Below are positions 36,357 through 44,824 of a stretch of DNA of 64,000 bases, one piece after another. Made by a program: the position numbers and the translations under genes. The notes beneath the pieces are model-generated. The model worked only from the letters and a program-made list of their open reading frames with translations. It searched no databases and had not been told where the DNA came from. Source of the stretch: Legionella sp. MW5194 (GTDB lineage: Bacteria > Pseudomonadota > Gammaproteobacteria > Legionellales > Legionellaceae); NCBI RefSeq assembly GCF_016864235.1, contig NZ_CP045732.1:1054001-1118000 (forward strand). Reading direction: 5' to 3'. How positions within the stretch are numbered: the stretch's first letter is position 1; every line of letters begins with the position of its first letter.

Positions 36357-36746
36357 ATGCGTAAACAACAGGGACTCACGTTAATCGGTATGTTGTTCAC
36401 GGTTATTGTTGTTTGTATCGCCGGTCTGGTCATTATGCGGGTCGTTCCGGTCTACATTCAACATTTCGAGGTTAAACGCTCCATAAGTGCTCTTGAAAAC
36501 ATTGAGGCCGCGGAGTTCAGCACGGACACGGCGGCTAATGCGATGGTTTTGCGCAAGCGTCTGGCAAACCAATTTACCATCAATGGCCTGGATGACATCA
36601 AACTGGATGAGGTCAATATTGTTCCCGATGGCCAGGGCAATTTTAACATTAACGTCAAATACACGGTGATCCGACCGTTGTTTTATAATATCAGCCTGAT
36701 GTTTAATTTTGACGAGACCAAAGAGGTTAATATTGGTAAAAAGTGA
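36357..36746 (+). CDS. DUF4845 domain protein
   Basis: A 129-residue protein with one N-terminal membrane helix that starts like a prepilin (KQQGLTLIGMLFTVIVVCIA). The rest is a small exposed domain. DUF4845 genes sit between lepB and rnc in many gammaproteobacteria, and their role is unknown. The 3' end overlaps the start of rnc by 14 bases. The N-terminal resemblance to a pilin-like signal (G before LTLIG, with no Glu5) is probably superficial. Confidence 0.85.
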   Translation: MRKQQGLTLIGMLFTVIVVCIAGLVIMRVVPVYIQHFEVKRSISALENIEAAEFSTDTAANAMVLRKRLANQFTINGLDDIKLDEVNIVPDGQGNFNINVKYTVIRPLFYNISLMFNFDETKEVNIGKK

Positions 36747-37416
36747 TTTACAGCGCCTTTGCCGGCGCTTAGGTTATGAATTTAAAGGCATTCATCACTT
36801 AAAGCGGGCTTTAACCCACTGCAGCATGGGCAGTGAAAACAATGAGCGCTATGAGTTTCTGGGCGATTCCATTCTGAGTTTCATTATTGCTGATGCCTTG
36901 TTCCAATTATTTCCCGACTGCAGCGAAGGCAAGTTAAGCCGCCTTCGCGCTTTTCTGGTCAAAGGCGAAATGCTGGCTGAGATTGCCATGGAGCTTGAGC
37001 TTGGCGATTACCTTTATTTAGGGCAGGGCGAATTAAAAAGCGGTGGTTTCAGAAGGGCATCCACGTTAGCCGATGCCCTGGAAGCGTTAATCGCCGCGGT
37101 GTACCTTGATGGGGGTATTGACGCCAGTCGCCAGTTGATTCACCACCTGTTTAAAAGCCGCTTGCAGGACGAAAGTTTGCATGACAATTTAAAAGACGCA
37201 AAAACCTTATTGCAGGAGTACCTTCAATCGCAAAAAATGCCCCTTCCGGAATACCAGCTTGAGAAAACGGAAGGAGAAGAGCATGATCAGGTTTTTTATA
37301 TTACCTGCAAAGTGCAGGGAGTGAAGGCGGCGACCCAGGGCGTTGGCGCAAGCCGCCGGAAAGCCGAGCAGATTGCAGCCCGATTATTGCTACAACAGTT
37401 AAAAAACAAGCCCTGA
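36733..37416 (+). CDS. rnc: Ribonuclease III
   Basis: RNase III cuts double-stranded RNA in rRNA and mRNA processing. I chose the TTG at 36733 (227 residues, normal length) because AAGAGG lies six bases upstream; a TTG at 36709 lies farther back inside DUF4845. The signature NERYEFLGDSILSF and the second motif DALEALIAAVYLDGG give the catalytic acidic residues, and the C-terminal dsRNA-binding domain starts near residue 150 (DAKTLLQEYLQ). era does not follow here; yheS is convergent. Confidence 0.95.
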   Translation: MVKSDLQRLCRRLGYEFKGIHHLKRALTHCSMGSENNERYEFLGDSILSFIIADALFQLFPDCSEGKLSRLRAFLVKGEMLAEIAMELELGDYLYLGQGELKSGGFRRASTLADALEALIAAVYLDGGIDASRQLIHHLFKSRLQDESLHDNLKDAKTLLQEYLQSQKMPLPEYQLEKTEGEEHDQVFYITCKVQGVKAATQGVGASRRKAEQIAARLLLQQLKNKP

Positions 37417-37426
37417 TTCAGGGCTT
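37401..37426 (-). terminator. Rho-independent terminator of yheS
   Basis: The stem AAGCCCTG/CAGGGCTT with loop ATT (37408-37426) overlaps the rnc stop. On the minus strand it is followed by a T-rich run (GTTTTTT, from 37407 down to 37401), so it ends yheS transcription. Confidence 0.75.
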
Positions 37427-39266
37427 AATCCTCCAGTGAACTGACAATGGCCAGCCATTCTTCTTCGGCCAGAGCCAGTGCCTCCCGTTGCTGATGTTGG
37501 TCGGCTAGCAGTTTGTTTAATTTATTCTGCTGGTCTGGCTCATACAGGGAAACATCGGCCAGCGCCTCTTCAAGCGCGGCCAATTGCGTTTGACGACTCT
37601 CAATCACCTGCTCCAGTTTTTTCATGCGGTTTTGCAGGCTGCGCTTTTCCTTGTATTGATTGGCATTGTTGGCAGACGGGGTCTCTTTTTGACTGTCTTT
37701 GGTCTGCAGCCACTGATAATAATCGTCCAAATCTCCTTTGAAGCCTTGCACCTGTTGTTGATAAACCAGGTAAAAATCATCCACCGTGGTTTTTAGCAGG
37801 TGGCGATCATGGGAAATCAAAATCAAGGCCCCTTCATAACTTTGCAGGGCAATCTCGATGGCTGCGCGCATGCCCAAATCAAGGTGGTTGGTCGGCTCAT
37901 CGAGCAGCAGCAGGTTGGGCTTTTGCCAGACCAGTTTGGCCAGGGCCAGCCGGGCTTTCTCACCGCCTGAGAAATGAGTGATGGGATTAACGGCCATGTC
38001 ACCGACAAAATTAAAGCCGCCAAGGTAATCACGTATGCTTTGTTCCCGTGCATCCGGAGACAAGGCCTGGATAGTTTGCAGTGGGCTGGCGTTATCGTCC
38101 AGTTCATCCAGCTGATGTTGAGCATAGTAGCCGATTTTCAAATGTGGCGAGCGGTGAATGTCGCCAGCCAACACAGGGAGGCCGCCGGTTAAGGTTTTAA
38201 TGAAGGTTGATTTACCCTCGCCGTTCGGGCCAAGCAGAGCAATCCTGTCTCCTGGATTTAAAATCAGATTCAAGCGCTTAAGAATGGGTCGGCCAGGATC
38301 GTATCCGGCAGCGACCTGGATGCAGTTAAGCAGGGGATTGCCGGCACGCGGACAAGGGTAGAATTCAAACGAAAACGGTGAATCCACCTGCGCCTGGGCG
38401 ACAATGTCCATTTTGGCAATGGCATTCAGACGGCTCTGTGCCTGCTTGGCTTTTGAGGCTTTGGCGCGAAAACGGTTCACATACGCCATCATGTGGCTGA
38501 TTTTCTGCTGCTGCTTTTCATGCATGAGTTGCTGCAGAGCCAGCTGTTGGGCCCGGGTTTGCTCAAAGCGGCTGTAATTGCCACTGTAAAGCGACAGGGT
38601 TTGATTTTCAATGTGCAAGATATGGCTGACAAAGGCATCCAGAAATTCACGATCATGTGAAATCAGTAAAATGCTGCTGGGTGACTGTTTCAACCATTTC
38701 TCAAGCCAGAAAATGGCTTCCATGTCGAGGTGGTTGGTGGGTTCGTCGAGCAGCAGCAAATCCGCTGGCTTCATGAGGCAGCGCGCCAATGACAAACGCA
38801 TGCGCCAGCCGCCGGAAAAACTGTTGACCGGATTTTGTAGCTCAGACGGTTTAAAACCTAAACCGGACATGATCGCGGCAGCCTGGGAGGGTTTGCTGTA
38901 ACCGCCGGTTTCGTTTAAGCGGGTGTGGCAATCGAGCACTGCCTCATGGTTGCCAAGGGCTTCGGCTTCCTGCAATCGTTGTTGCAGGTTGAGATAACCG
39001 TCATCGCCGGCCAACACAAAATCAAGCGCTGCCTCGGTACTGTCTGGAATCTGCTGCGACAAATGACTGATGCGGGTGTGCGGATTCAGGAACCATTCGC
39101 CGCTGTCATGGCCCAGTTGCCCAAGAAGCAGGGAAAACAGACTGGATTTACCGCAGCCATTATTGCCGACAAGACCGACTTTCTGTTTTTCATAGAGGGT
39201 CACGCCGGCATTTTGCAGAAGCACTTTATTGCCGCGGGACAGGGTAATTTGCCGCAGGGTTAACAT
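37425..39266 (-). CDS. yheS: ABC-F family ribosome-associated ATPase (YheS-like)
   Basis: A 613-residue soluble protein with two ABC ATPase domains and no membrane part, typical of ABC-F translation factors. The first Walker A is GNNGCGKSS and its signature is FSGGWRMRLSLA; the second is GPNGEGKST with FSGGEKARLALA. The linker and charged C-terminal coiled coil match E. coli YheS throughout. I take the ATG at 39266; an in-frame GTG at 39272 is possible. It probably acts at the ribosome E site, but its specific role is unknown. Confidence 0.92.
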   Translation of the reverse strand: MLTLRQITLSRGNKVLLQNAGVTLYEKQKVGLVGNNGCGKSSLFSLLLGQLGHDSGEWFLNPHTRISHLSQQIPDSTEAALDFVLAGDDGYLNLQQRLQEAEALGNHEAVLDCHTRLNETGGYSKPSQAAAIMSGLGFKPSELQNPVNSFSGGWRMRLSLARCLMKPADLLLLDEPTNHLDMEAIFWLEKWLKQSPSSILLISHDREFLDAFVSHILHIENQTLSLYSGNYSRFEQTRAQQLALQQLMHEKQQQKISHMMAYVNRFRAKASKAKQAQSRLNAIAKMDIVAQAQVDSPFSFEFYPCPRAGNPLLNCIQVAAGYDPGRPILKRLNLILNPGDRIALLGPNGEGKSTFIKTLTGGLPVLAGDIHRSPHLKIGYYAQHQLDELDDNASPLQTIQALSPDAREQSIRDYLGGFNFVGDMAVNPITHFSGGEKARLALAKLVWQKPNLLLLDEPTNHLDLGMRAAIEIALQSYEGALILISHDRHLLKTTVDDFYLVYQQQVQGFKGDLDDYYQWLQTKDSQKETPSANNANQYKEKRSLQNRMKKLEQVIESRQTQLAALEEALADVSLYEPDQQNKLNKLLADQHQQREALALAEEEWLAIVSSLED

Positions 39267-39404
39267 AGCCACATCAAATCAATACAAAGAAGGGGGCTAT
39301 CCTATCATAAATGAATGCCTTTTAGGCCGCTTTTTCTTGCCAGTGACTATGCCATCCTGCCTCAGTCGCAGTATAATGCGTCAATTTGCTTTACAGGTTG
39401 ATTG

Positions 39405-40418
39405 ATGTACAAACACGATTTTTATTTTCACTTACCCGAAGAACTGATTGCGCAATACCCGCTGCCCGGACGAAGCGATTCCCGTCTCCTGGTTTACCGC
39501 CGTGGCGAGGAGCAGTACCGGCATCAGCAATTCAAGCAATTGCCCGATTTTTTAAATGACGGAGATTTGCTGGTGATGAACAACAGTAAAGTCATTCCTG
39601 CACGCTTTTTCGGGAGGAAGCCCAGCGGCGGTCAGGTCGAGTTCCTCATTGAACGCCTTAAACCGGACAATCAGTTCCTGGCCCACATCAAAGCCAGCAA
39701 AGCCCCCAAAGCGCAAATGATTATTGATTTGGCGAATGGGTGGCAGGTTCAGATTCTTGCCAAACAGGACGATTTGTACCATTGTCAGACGCTGGGCGAT
39801 TTGGACACCATGCTCGCCGACATTGGTCACATCCCTTTGCCCCCCTACATTACCCGCCACGATGAAAAAGCGGATTTTGAGCGCTACCAAACCGTTTATG
39901 CCCGCCATAAAGGCTCTGTGGCCGCGCCCACGGCCGGTTTGCATTTTGATGATTCCCTGATGGCGCAGCTTCAGCAAAAGGGGGTGCAGATTGCTTATTC
40001 CACCTTGCATGTGGGGGCCGGGACATTCAGACCGGTTCGCTGCGAAGCCATTAAAGATCACAAAATGCACAGCGAACAATTGATCATCAGCGACGCGCTT
40101 GCTGAGGCGGTTAACCGCACCCGTGCTTCGGGTAAACGCGTGATCGCTGTCGGTACCACGGCGCTTCGCAGCCTTGAAAGTGCTGTGGTTGACGGGCAAC
40201 TGCAAGCCTGTATTAAAGAAACGGATATTTTCATTTACCCGGGTTATACGTTTAAAATCTGTGATGGCCTAATCACTAATTTTCACCTGCCGGAATCAAC
40301 GCTGCTGATGCTGGTTTCCGCATTCATTGGCCATGCCCGGGCGATGGATCTCTATCGCGAAGCCATTGCAGAGCGTTACCGCTTTTTCAGTTATGGCGAT
40401 GCCAGTTTATTGCTTTAA
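39405..40418 (+). CDS. queA: S-adenosylmethionine:tRNA ribosyltransferase-isomerase
   Basis: QueA transfers the ribosyl group of SAM to preQ1 in tRNA and so makes epoxyqueuosine. The 337-residue protein starts at the ATG at 39405 (the TTG at 39402 is less likely). Family stretches include YKHDFYFHLPEELIAQYPL, LLVMNNSKVIPARF and VAAPTAGLHFDDSLM, with AVGTTALRSLES in the second half. It heads the queA-(TGT-like)-yajC-secD-secF cluster, the usual arrangement apart from the shrunken middle gene. Confidence 0.97.
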   Translation: MYKHDFYFHLPEELIAQYPLPGRSDSRLLVYRRGEEQYRHQQFKQLPDFLNDGDLLVMNNSKVIPARFFGRKPSGGQVEFLIERLKPDNQFLAHIKASKAPKAQMIIDLANGWQVQILAKQDDLYHCQTLGDLDTMLADIGHIPLPPYITRHDEKADFERYQTVYARHKGSVAAPTAGLHFDDSLMAQLQQKGVQIAYSTLHVGAGTFRPVRCEAIKDHKMHSEQLIISDALAEAVNRTRASGKRVIAVGTTALRSLESAVVDGQLQACIKETDIFIYPGYTFKICDGLITNFHLPESTLLMLVSAFIGHARAMDLYREAIAERYRFFSYGDASLLL

Positions 40419-40433
40419 ATTACCGAGATTCTT

Positions 40434-41147
40434 ATGCCGACAATGCCACGCCTGATTCCTGTTTTAACATCCCATGCCGGCAGTTGCCTGACGCTGGCGA
40501 ACTGGCAGCAAGCCGGCGTTAGCGTTGCGGCTTTATACCTTGATGCCCTACTAATGAAACCCGGTGTGGATTTTCTTAACTCCTTAAGCGGTTTGAAACG
40601 CTATTATCCCTGGTCGGGTGAATTGGTCTTGAATGCATCGACCCTGACAGAAAACAAAGCCGGGCATTACCGGGTGCGTTCCCATTATGATGGGGATATT
40701 ATCCAGCTGGACGCGGCAGATATCCTTGCATTAATAATTGCTTTAAAGCCGGACTATGTCGTGCTGTCACCAAGTCTGAAAACGCATTGCGAGAGGCTTA
40801 AACCCGAGTGGCAGGGGATTCGGCTTCTTTCTGAGGAAGAGGGGACTTATCATTACCGTAACCGTCTGGATGCGTTTCTCGCTACCGAGGACAACGGGGG
40901 ACTGATTGAGGCCAATTTTCCGGCGGAGGACGCCATCAACGGCTGCGTGTATGATCAAGGTCAGGTGATGAATCTGTCTGATAGCCGATACAGCCAGGAT
41001 TTTACGGTGCTGTCCGCAGGGTGCGCCTGCCCCGTCTGCCAACAGAACTACACCCGCGCCTATTTTCATCACTTGCTCCAGCATACGCCTTTGCTGGCCC
41101 AGAGGCTTTTAATCCAGCATAATGTTCATTATTGTCAAAACCATTGA
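40434..41147 (+). CDS. Shortened queuine tRNA-ribosyltransferase-like protein
   Basis: A 237-residue protein in the place normally held by tgt (about 375 residues). Its C-terminus keeps the TGT zinc site: CACPVC, then YTRAYFHHLLQ and a final His in the HNVHY box. The middle stretch FRSH-like VRSHYDGDIIQLDAADIL aligns with TGT by eye. The catalytic GGFQVFSL-type segment is reduced to LVLNASTLTE, and the substrate Asp residues are not seen. About 140 residues are missing from the barrel. I infer a catalytically dead TGT paralogue kept for another purpose, or a decaying gene; its open frame argues for the former. Confidence 0.7.
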   Translation: MPTMPRLIPVLTSHAGSCLTLANWQQAGVSVAALYLDALLMKPGVDFLNSLSGLKRYYPWSGELVLNASTLTENKAGHYRVRSHYDGDIIQLDAADILALIIALKPDYVVLSPSLKTHCERLKPEWQGIRLLSEEEGTYHYRNRLDAFLATEDNGGLIEANFPAEDAINGCVYDQGQVMNLSDSRYSQDFTVLSAGCACPVCQQNYTRAYFHHLLQHTPLLAQRLLIQHNVHYCQNH

Positions 41148-41283
41148 TTAAATAGCCGCTCATGCGATCAATTTCCCGTGAATGTTCATTTACCTCTGCG
41201 TGAAATCTCGCTATGATGTCACGCTATCTTGACTGCCCGCATTGATTCATGGCGGAGCAGGCAGTGAACTTGAGGAGAGTGTG

Positions 41284-41622
41284 ATGAGTTTTTTTATTAG
41301 CGATGCAATGGCAGCGGCAACATCGGCTGCGCCGGCTAATCAATCTGAAAGTGCGTTTTCACTGATTATGATTGTGGCTATTTTTGTATTGTTCTACTTT
41401 ATGTTGATAAGACCTCAGAACAAGCGCGCCAAAGAACACCGGGAAATGGTTACTGCGCTGAAAAAGGGTGATGAAATTGTCACGTCTGGCGGTATTGTCG
41501 CCAAAGTAGTCAGTCTTGATGAGCAATTCATTAAAGCCAGCATTGCTGAAGGTGTTGAAATCAGTATCCAGCGTAATGCGGTGAGTAATGTGTTGCCCAA
41601 AGGCACGATTAAATCCCTCTAA
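41284..41622 (+). CDS. yajC: Preprotein translocase accessory subunit YajC
   Basis: YajC is a small inner-membrane partner of SecDF. I chose the ATG at 41284 (112 residues), preceded by GAGGAG; the open frame reaches farther upstream without a ribosome site. It has one membrane helix (about residues 21-40) ending in FYFMLIRPQNKRAKEH, the family hallmark, then a cytoplasmic domain with KKGDEIVTSGGIVAKV. It is followed by secD after 20 bases. Confidence 0.95.
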   Translation: MSFFISDAMAAATSAAPANQSESAFSLIMIVAIFVLFYFMLIRPQNKRAKEHREMVTALKKGDEIVTSGGIVAKVVSLDEQFIKASIAEGVEISIQRNAVSNVLPKGTIKSL

Positions 41623-41642
41623 GTTTGTCACAGGGAAAGGAA

Positions 41643-43499
41643 ATGCAGAATAAATACCCCCTCTGGAAAAACCTGGCGCTGCTGTTGATTGCAGTCGTTG
41701 GTCTTGTCTACTCCATACCTAATCTGTACAGCGAAGATCCAGCCGTGCAGGTGAGTTCCCAGTCCGGTGCCAACACCGAGGAGTTAAAGGATGAAGTGAC
41801 ACAACTGCTTGAGCAGTCCAAACTGGATTACAGTTCCATTGAGCAAGGCAGCGAAGGCGTGGAGGTCCGTTTTCCTTCCACTGACACGCAACTGTTGGCT
41901 CAGGATGTCATTAAAAATGGTCTGGGCTCCGATTACACTGTGGCGCTCAACCTGCTCCCTTCGACACCGGAGTGGCTGCGCCGCATTGGTGCTGAACCCA
42001 TGAAGCAGGGACTCGACTTGCGTGGCGGAGTGCATTTCCTGCTTGAGATTGATGTCGACAGTGTGGTTAACCGTCGCTATGAAGGCTTGATGAAAAACAT
42101 TGGGCAGAATTTACGCGAAAGCGGTATACGCTATGCAGGTATTCGTTACATCAATGAAAAAGGCATCCAGATCCGTTTCCGCACGCCCAAGGCGATGAGT
42201 GATGCCGAGGCGGGTGTGCGTGAGAATTTCTCAGGGCTGGTTTTTAACTCTTCGGCCAAAACCTTGAGCATGACTGCCTCCTTATCCCCGGATGAGTTAA
42301 ACACCATTCGCCAGAATACCATCGAACAGACCATGAGTATTCTACGTAACCGCGTCAATGAACTGGGTGTGGGTGAGGCCGTGGTGCAGCAACAGGGCGC
42401 AACCCGTGTGGCGGTGGATTTGCCGGGCATTCAGGATGCAGCCCGCGCCAAGCAGATTCTTGGTGGCACGGCCACGTTGCAATTCCATTTGGTCGATCAG
42501 GAAAATGATCCGCTGGTGGCGAAACAAACGGGCGCTGTGCCAGTTAACAGCAAGCTGTACATGATGGACGGCCAACCGATTCTGTTGAAACGTCAGGTGG
42601 TGTTAAGCGGCGATTCCATCACCAGTGCAGTCTCCAGTTTTGACCAGCAAACCGCGACACCTGCGGTTCAGGTTCAACTGGGTGGCGGCGGTGAAAATTT
42701 GTTTACCAAAATCACACGTGAAAACATTGGCAAGCGCATGGCGATTGTCTTTGTGGAAACGAAAACCAGTATTCAAAACGTCAATGGCGTGAACAAACGC
42801 ACGACTCGTCGAGAAGAGCGTGTGATTAGTGCGCCGGTCATCCAGAATGCGCTGGGCAATAACTTCCAGATCACTGGCCTGTCCGACAGCAAGGAAGCCA
42901 GCAATCTTGCCCTGCTGCTTCGGGCGGGGGCCTTACCCACGGTCATTTATCCGGTTGAAGAGAGAACGGTAGGTCCGTCCCTGGGTAAAGAAAATATCCG
43001 CCGCGGCATGGTGTCTCTCGAAGTGGGTATGGGATTGATTCTGGTGCTCATGCTGGTGTACTACCATTTCTTTGGTCTTGTCGCCGACATTGCCCTGTTC
43101 CTTAACCTGATTTTGTTAAGCGCCATTCTGTCGATTATGGGGGCCACGTTGACATTGCCCGGTATTGCCGGATTTGTGTTAACCGTGGGTATGGCGGTCG
43201 ATGCCAACGTACTGATCTACGAGCGCATACGGGAAGAATTACGCAATGGCCTGTCACCGCAGGCAGCCATTTACGCAGGTTATGATCGTGCATTCTCGAC
43301 CATTCTGGATGCCAACTTGACTACCCTGATTGTAGGGATTGTTTTGTTTGCCATTGGTACGGGCCCGATCAGAGGCTTCGCTGTGATCCTGTCTCTGGGG
43401 TTAATCACTTCCATGTTGACCAGTATTACTTACACGCGTGCCATCGTGAACTGGTATTACGGCGGTCGTAATGTCAAAAAACTGTCTATTGGTATTTAA
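41643..43499 (+). CDS. secD: Protein translocase subunit SecD
   Basis: SecD uses the proton gradient to aid late steps of Sec export. The 618-residue protein starts at the ATG at 41643, with AAAGGA upstream. It has one N-terminal membrane helix, a large periplasmic P1 domain (GLDLRGGVHFLLEIDVD) and five C-terminal membrane helices (from GMVSLEVGMG). The RND-type region AVDANVLIYERIREE is present. It lies 12 bases before secF. Confidence 0.97.
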   Translation: MQNKYPLWKNLALLLIAVVGLVYSIPNLYSEDPAVQVSSQSGANTEELKDEVTQLLEQSKLDYSSIEQGSEGVEVRFPSTDTQLLAQDVIKNGLGSDYTVALNLLPSTPEWLRRIGAEPMKQGLDLRGGVHFLLEIDVDSVVNRRYEGLMKNIGQNLRESGIRYAGIRYINEKGIQIRFRTPKAMSDAEAGVRENFSGLVFNSSAKTLSMTASLSPDELNTIRQNTIEQTMSILRNRVNELGVGEAVVQQQGATRVAVDLPGIQDAARAKQILGGTATLQFHLVDQENDPLVAKQTGAVPVNSKLYMMDGQPILLKRQVVLSGDSITSAVSSFDQQTATPAVQVQLGGGGENLFTKITRENIGKRMAIVFVETKTSIQNVNGVNKRTTRREERVISAPVIQNALGNNFQITGLSDSKEASNLALLLRAGALPTVIYPVEERTVGPSLGKENIRRGMVSLEVGMGLILVLMLVYYHFFGLVADIALFLNLILLSAILSIMGATLTLPGIAGFVLTVGMAVDANVLIYERIREELRNGLSPQAAIYAGYDRAFSTILDANLTTLIVGIVLFAIGTGPIRGFAVILSLGLITSMLTSITYTRAIVNWYYGGRNVKKLSIGI

Positions 43500-43511
43500 T
43501 GCGAGGTTTAG

Positions 43512-44429
43512 ATGGAATTTTTTAATCCAAACTCAAATGTCGATTTCATGGGGGCGCGTAAATGGACTGCCCTCCTGTCTGCGCTTATTTTTATTGTTTC
43601 CATCGCGGCCTTGCTCATCAATGGCTTGAACTGGGGTCTTGATTTTACCGGCGGTACCCAGATTGAGGTTACCTACACTGACGCCGCGGATTTGACGGCT
43701 ATTCGCGAGAACCTGTATCAGGCCGGTTTTAAAGAAGCCCAGGTGGTCAGTTATGGGACGTCAAAAGACGTGCTCATCAGCATTGGCCCCAAAGCGGACA
43801 TGGAGCAAAGCGAACTGGTGGACAAGGTGATGAGTGCCTTGCCCGGAGCAACCAAACAACGGGTGGATTTTGTCGGCCCCCAGGTTGGGGAGGAATTGGC
43901 GACTAAAGGGGCTTTAGCGATCATTGTCTCGCTGCTGGCCACCATGATTTACATCGCCATGCGTTTTGAATACCGTCTGGCGGTCAGTTCGGCTGTCGCG
44001 CTTATTCATGATCCGGTGTTGATCCTGGGTGTTTTTGCTATGTTCGGTATTGAATTTGATTTAAAAGCACTGGCTGGTTTGCTCGCCGTCATCGGTTATT
44101 CACTGAACGACACCATCGTTGTGTTTGACCGCGTACGCGAGAATTTCATTAAAATTCGCCGTGCTTCGCCGCTGGAGATTATGAATATCTCCATTAACCA
44201 GACCTTGTCGCGAACCATCATGACCTCAGTTCTAACCTTGTTTGTGGTTGTGGCCCTGTTTGTCTATGGCGGCGAGACCATCCGCGGTTTTTCTCTGGCG
44301 CTGATTATTGGTATTGTGGTCGGTACGTATTCGTCCATTTACGTGGCCGGTGCTTTAGCGGTGGTCATGGGGTTGGATCGCAAAGATTTCCTGCCTAACC
44401 AGCGTAAAGAAATCGATGACAGACCTTAA
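43512..44429 (+). CDS. secF: Protein translocase subunit SecF
   Basis: SecF is the partner of SecD in the same complex. The 305-residue protein has six membrane helices. Family motifs are GLDFTGGTQIEV after the first helix and SLNDTIVVFDRVRENF in the fourth, where the proton-path Asp sits. It ends the queA-secF operon, and a strong terminator follows 18 bases later. Confidence 0.97.
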   Translation: MEFFNPNSNVDFMGARKWTALLSALIFIVSIAALLINGLNWGLDFTGGTQIEVTYTDAADLTAIRENLYQAGFKEAQVVSYGTSKDVLISIGPKADMEQSELVDKVMSALPGATKQRVDFVGPQVGEELATKGALAIIVSLLATMIYIAMRFEYRLAVSSAVALIHDPVLILGVFAMFGIEFDLKALAGLLAVIGYSLNDTIVVFDRVRENFIKIRRASPLEIMNISINQTLSRTIMTSVLTLFVVVALFVYGGETIRGFSLALIIGIVVGTYSSIYVAGALAVVMGLDRKDFLPNQRKEIDDRP

Positions 44430-44446
44430 ACCGTTTGTGAAAGCAA

Positions 44447-44475
44447 TAAAAAACCCGCTCGAAGCGGGTTTTTTA
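44447..44475. terminator. Bidirectional terminator between secF and phhB
   Basis: The stem AAACCCGCT/AGCGGGTTT with a three-base loop is flanked by an A-run and a T-run (TTTTTTATT on plus). It can end secF on the plus strand and phhB on the minus strand. Confidence 0.9.
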
Positions 44476-44485
44476 TTGTAAAAAT

Positions 44486-44824
44486 TTATTCAAGCAACGC
44501 ATCCACTCTAGCGGCGCAAATAAAATCATTCATCGATAACCCCTGCAGGGCATGGGTCATGAAACGAACGTGGCAATAGTTGTACCCGACTTCCAGATCG
44601 GGGTGGTGGTTTTCTTTGTTGGCCATCCAGGCAATGGCATTGACAAAGGCCATGGTTTCATAGAAATCAGCAAATGAAAAAGAGCGTTTGATTTCTTTGC
44701 TGTTATTCACCACCTCCCAACTTTGATGCAGCTGCGGCATTAAGTTTTTGACCTGCTCGGCGGTGAGCGCCTGACCTATACCCTCACAGGATTCACAATG
44801 CTTATGCTGCAAATCACTTTTCAT
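44486..44824 (-). CDS. phhB: Pterin-4a-carbinolamine dehydratase
   Basis: PhhB recycles the pterin cofactor of phenylalanine hydroxylase. The 112-residue protein keeps the active-site HHPD box in NKENHHPDLEVGYNYCHV and the C-terminal HALQGLSMNDFICAAR. An N-terminal CESCEG pair is unusual but occurs in the family. It overlaps hisC by 11 bases on the same strand. No phenylalanine hydroxylase gene is visible in the window. Confidence 0.93.
   Translation of the reverse strand: MKSDLQHKHCESCEGIGQALTAEQVKNLMPQLHQSWEVVNNSKEIKRSFSFADFYETMAFVNAIAWMANKENHHPDLEVGYNYCHVRFMTHALQGLSMNDFICAARVDALLE

Noticed and set aside
36357-36746. DUF4845 gene as a pseudopilin
   Set aside because: The N-terminus recalls a prepilin but lacks Glu5, and the locus is the usual lepB-rnc position of DUF4845.
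39552-40205. 217-codon minus-strand frame inside queA
   Set aside because: It is antisense to a clear queA and encodes nothing recognisable.
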